Shown piece after piece: positions 60,976 through 64,000 of a DNA stretch of 64,000 nt (positions within the stretch are counted from its first letter, which is position 1; the number at the start of each line of letters is the position of its first letter). This DNA comes from Mesorhizobium terrae. GTDB lineage: Bacteria; Pseudomonadota; Alphaproteobacteria; Rhizobiales; Rhizobiaceae. The notes beneath the pieces were generated by a model. The model saw only the letters and a list, made by a program, of their open reading frames with translations, was not told the origin of the DNA and made no database searches. Both the position numbers and the translations under genes were made by a program. The stretch lies in the NCBI RefSeq assembly GCF_008727715.1, contig NZ_CP044218.1:1054001-1118000 (forward strand). The letters are read 5' to 3'.

Positions 60976-62106
60976 TCAACGCTCGCTGAAGGATTCGAAG
61001 AAATCCTTCATCCGCGTGAAGAAGCCGCTCGACTGCGGGCTGTTCTCCTTGGACGAAAGCTGTTCGAACTCCTCGAGCAGTTCTCGCTGGCGCCGGGTCA
61101 GGCTCTGCGGCGTCTCGACCGCTGTCTGGATATAGAGGTCGCCGATCTGCGTCTGGCGCAGCACTGGCATGCCCTTGCCCTTGAGCCGGAACTGGCGGCC
61201 GTTCTGGGTGCCTTCCGGCACTTTCACGCGGGTCTGCGAACCGTCAAGCGTCGCCACCTCGAAGGAGCCGCCGAGGGCGGCCGTCGTCATCGAGATCGGC
61301 ACCTTGCAATAGAGGTCGGCGCCGTCGCGCTGGAAGAATTCATGCGGCTTGATGGCGAGGAAAATGTAGAGATCGCCCGTCGGACCGCCGCGCAGCCCGG
61401 CCTCGCCTTCGCCGGCCAACCGGATGCGGGTGCCGTCCTCGATACCGGCCGGGATGTTGACCGACAGCGAGCGCTCCTCGGTGACACGGCCCTGGCCGGC
61501 GCATTTCGGGCACGGGTCCTTGATAGTCTGGCCGCGGCCCTGGCACTGCGGGCAGGTGCGTTCGATCGAGAAGAAGCCCTGGCTCGCCCGCACCTTGCCG
61601 TGGCCGTGGCACATCGAACAGGTGACCGGCTGCGTGCCGGGCTTGGCGCCCGTACCCGAACAATCGGTGCAGGACAGCGATGTCGGCACGCGGATCTGCG
61701 CGGTCTTGCCGGCAAAGGCCTCTTCCAGGCTGATTTCCATATTGTAGCGCAGGTCGGCGCCACGCTCGCGCCCGCCGGACGAGCGACGGCGGCCGCCGCC
61801 CATCATCTCGCCGAAGATATCCTCGAAGATGTCGGCGAAGCCGCCGGCTCCAAAGCCGGCACCGGCGCCATTCATGCCGCCATTTTCGAAGGCGGCGTGG
61901 CCGAAACGGTCATAGGCCGCGCGCTTCTGCGGGTCCTTCAGCGTCTCGTAGGCTTCGTTGATTTCCTTGAACTTGTGCTCGCAAGCCGCATCGCCCGGGT
62001 TGCGATCGGGATGGAACTGCATAGCGAGCTTGCGGAAGGCGCTCTTGAGTTCCTTCTCGTCGGCGCTTTTTTGCACGCCGAGCGTTTCGTAGAAATCAGC
62101 TTTCAT
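60976..62106 (-). CDS. dnaJ: Chaperone protein DnaJ
   Basis: A 376-residue type I DnaJ. The J domain is at 1-70 with HPD near residues 33-35, then a Gly/Phe-rich stretch (about 75-120), four CxxCxGxG zinc repeats (from CTDCSGTG to CPKCAGQG), and two C-terminal substrate domains. It stimulates DnaK, encoded 220 bp upstream on the same strand after a terminator. All zinc-site Cys are present. Confidence 0.96.
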   Translation of the reverse strand: MKADFYETLGVQKSADEKELKSAFRKLAMQFHPDRNPGDAACEHKFKEINEAYETLKDPQKRAAYDRFGHAAFENGGMNGAGAGFGAGGFADIFEDIFGEMMGGGRRRSSGGRERGADLRYNMEISLEEAFAGKTAQIRVPTSLSCTDCSGTGAKPGTQPVTCSMCHGHGKVRASQGFFSIERTCPQCQGRGQTIKDPCPKCAGQGRVTEERSLSVNIPAGIEDGTRIRLAGEGEAGLRGGPTGDLYIFLAIKPHEFFQRDGADLYCKVPISMTTAALGGSFEVATLDGSQTRVKVPEGTQNGRQFRLKGKGMPVLRQTQIGDLYIQTAVETPQSLTRRQRELLEEFEQLSSKENSPQSSGFFTRMKDFFESFSER

Positions 62107-62273
62107 CGAGAGCCTGTTCCAATCCCGCTGACTAATGGCTCAAGCAACAGCCAACGTCCTTGCGCATTGTTTTGACCAGTCAACTAAAGAAGACTGATCT
62201 CCGATTTAGTAACGATGCGGTGGCAATGCCAGTACCGGCAAGGAGACGCCGCAATTTTCCAGTGCATGGTTGC

Positions 62274-62304
62274 AAAAAAGCCCGGCTTGGCGCCGGGCTT
62301 TTCT
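62274..62304 (-). terminator. Rho-independent terminator after dnaK
   Basis: AAAAGCCCGGC and GCCGGGCTTTT pair around a five-base loop at about 62276-62302. On the reverse strand it is followed by a T run, 25 bp after the dnaK stop. It limits readthrough from dnaK into dnaJ. Confidence 0.85.
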
Positions 62305-62326
62305 GAATTTTGGGCCGTCAGGCCAC

Positions 62327-64000
<1,674 letters not shown>

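Overview
The window is a chromosomal segment of a GC-rich alphaproteobacterium, most likely Mesorhizobium or a close relative in the Hyphomicrobiales. The evidence is gene content: a PodJ/SEL1-type polarity protein, an IalB-family protein, PmtA, a ligase-associated DNA repair cluster, M81/RidA/RpiR sugar-transporter clusters, and abundant short palindromic intergenic repeats. No rRNA, CRISPR array, complete insertion sequence or prophage is visible. One complete tRNA gene (Thr, CGT anticodon) is present. The window starts inside a PIN-domain toxin gene and ends inside dnaK.

Layout. 0-0.5 kb: a type II toxin-antitoxin pair. 0.6-9.3 kb: two fatty-acid/acyl-CoA degradation operons (acyl-CoA dehydrogenase, GST, thiolase, FadJ-type protein and thioesterase; and a separate 598-aa acyl-CoA dehydrogenase), followed by a MerR-family regulator. 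Strong inverted repeats with 4-nt spacers lie in front of these units, and a related site precedes a nitronate monooxygenase gene at 26.6 kb. 9.8-13.5 kb: PodJ-like protein. 13.7-15.4 kb: TauE/SafE exporter with its TIGR02186-type partner. 15.6-25.3 kb: MFS transporter beside the ligase-associated repair genes (PdeM, DEXH helicase, MBL exonuclease, ATP ligase). That cluster is interrupted by a methyltransferase gene and about 1 kb of repeats, and a 156-bp palindromic repeat is inserted in frame inside the helicase.

27.7-33.8 kb is accessory DNA beside tRNA-Thr. It holds a duplicated 5' half of the tRNA, a truncated accessory protein, a tautomerase gene broken by a nonsense codon, and an AT-richer gene set for lipid-linked glycan modification (ArnE-like flippase half, alkaline-phosphatase-superfamily protein, GtrB-like glycosyltransferase, and a divergent GT-C-like membrane protein).

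33.8-36.7 kb: two-component system, small lipoprotein and PilZ protein. 36.8-42.8 kb: a cobalamin riboswitch followed by a vitamin B12 uptake operon (BtuB, BtuF, BtuC, BtuD) and a co-transcribed protein of unknown function. 43.8-54.9 kb: a divergent catabolic locus with a complete sugar-type ABC transporter, RpiR regulator, atypical GH1 glycosidase, SDR, D-serine-dehydratase-like PLP enzyme, RidA and M81 peptidase; together they suggest use of a glycosylated hydroxy-amino-acid compound. 55-64 kb: polysaccharide deacetylase, a divergent pair of citrate synthase homologues (one with an N-terminal DNA-binding domain), a DUF1330 protein, pyrF, an FMN reductase, pmtA and dnaJ/dnaK.

All functional calls are made by reading the translated sequence and from knowledge of the families; no database search was run.
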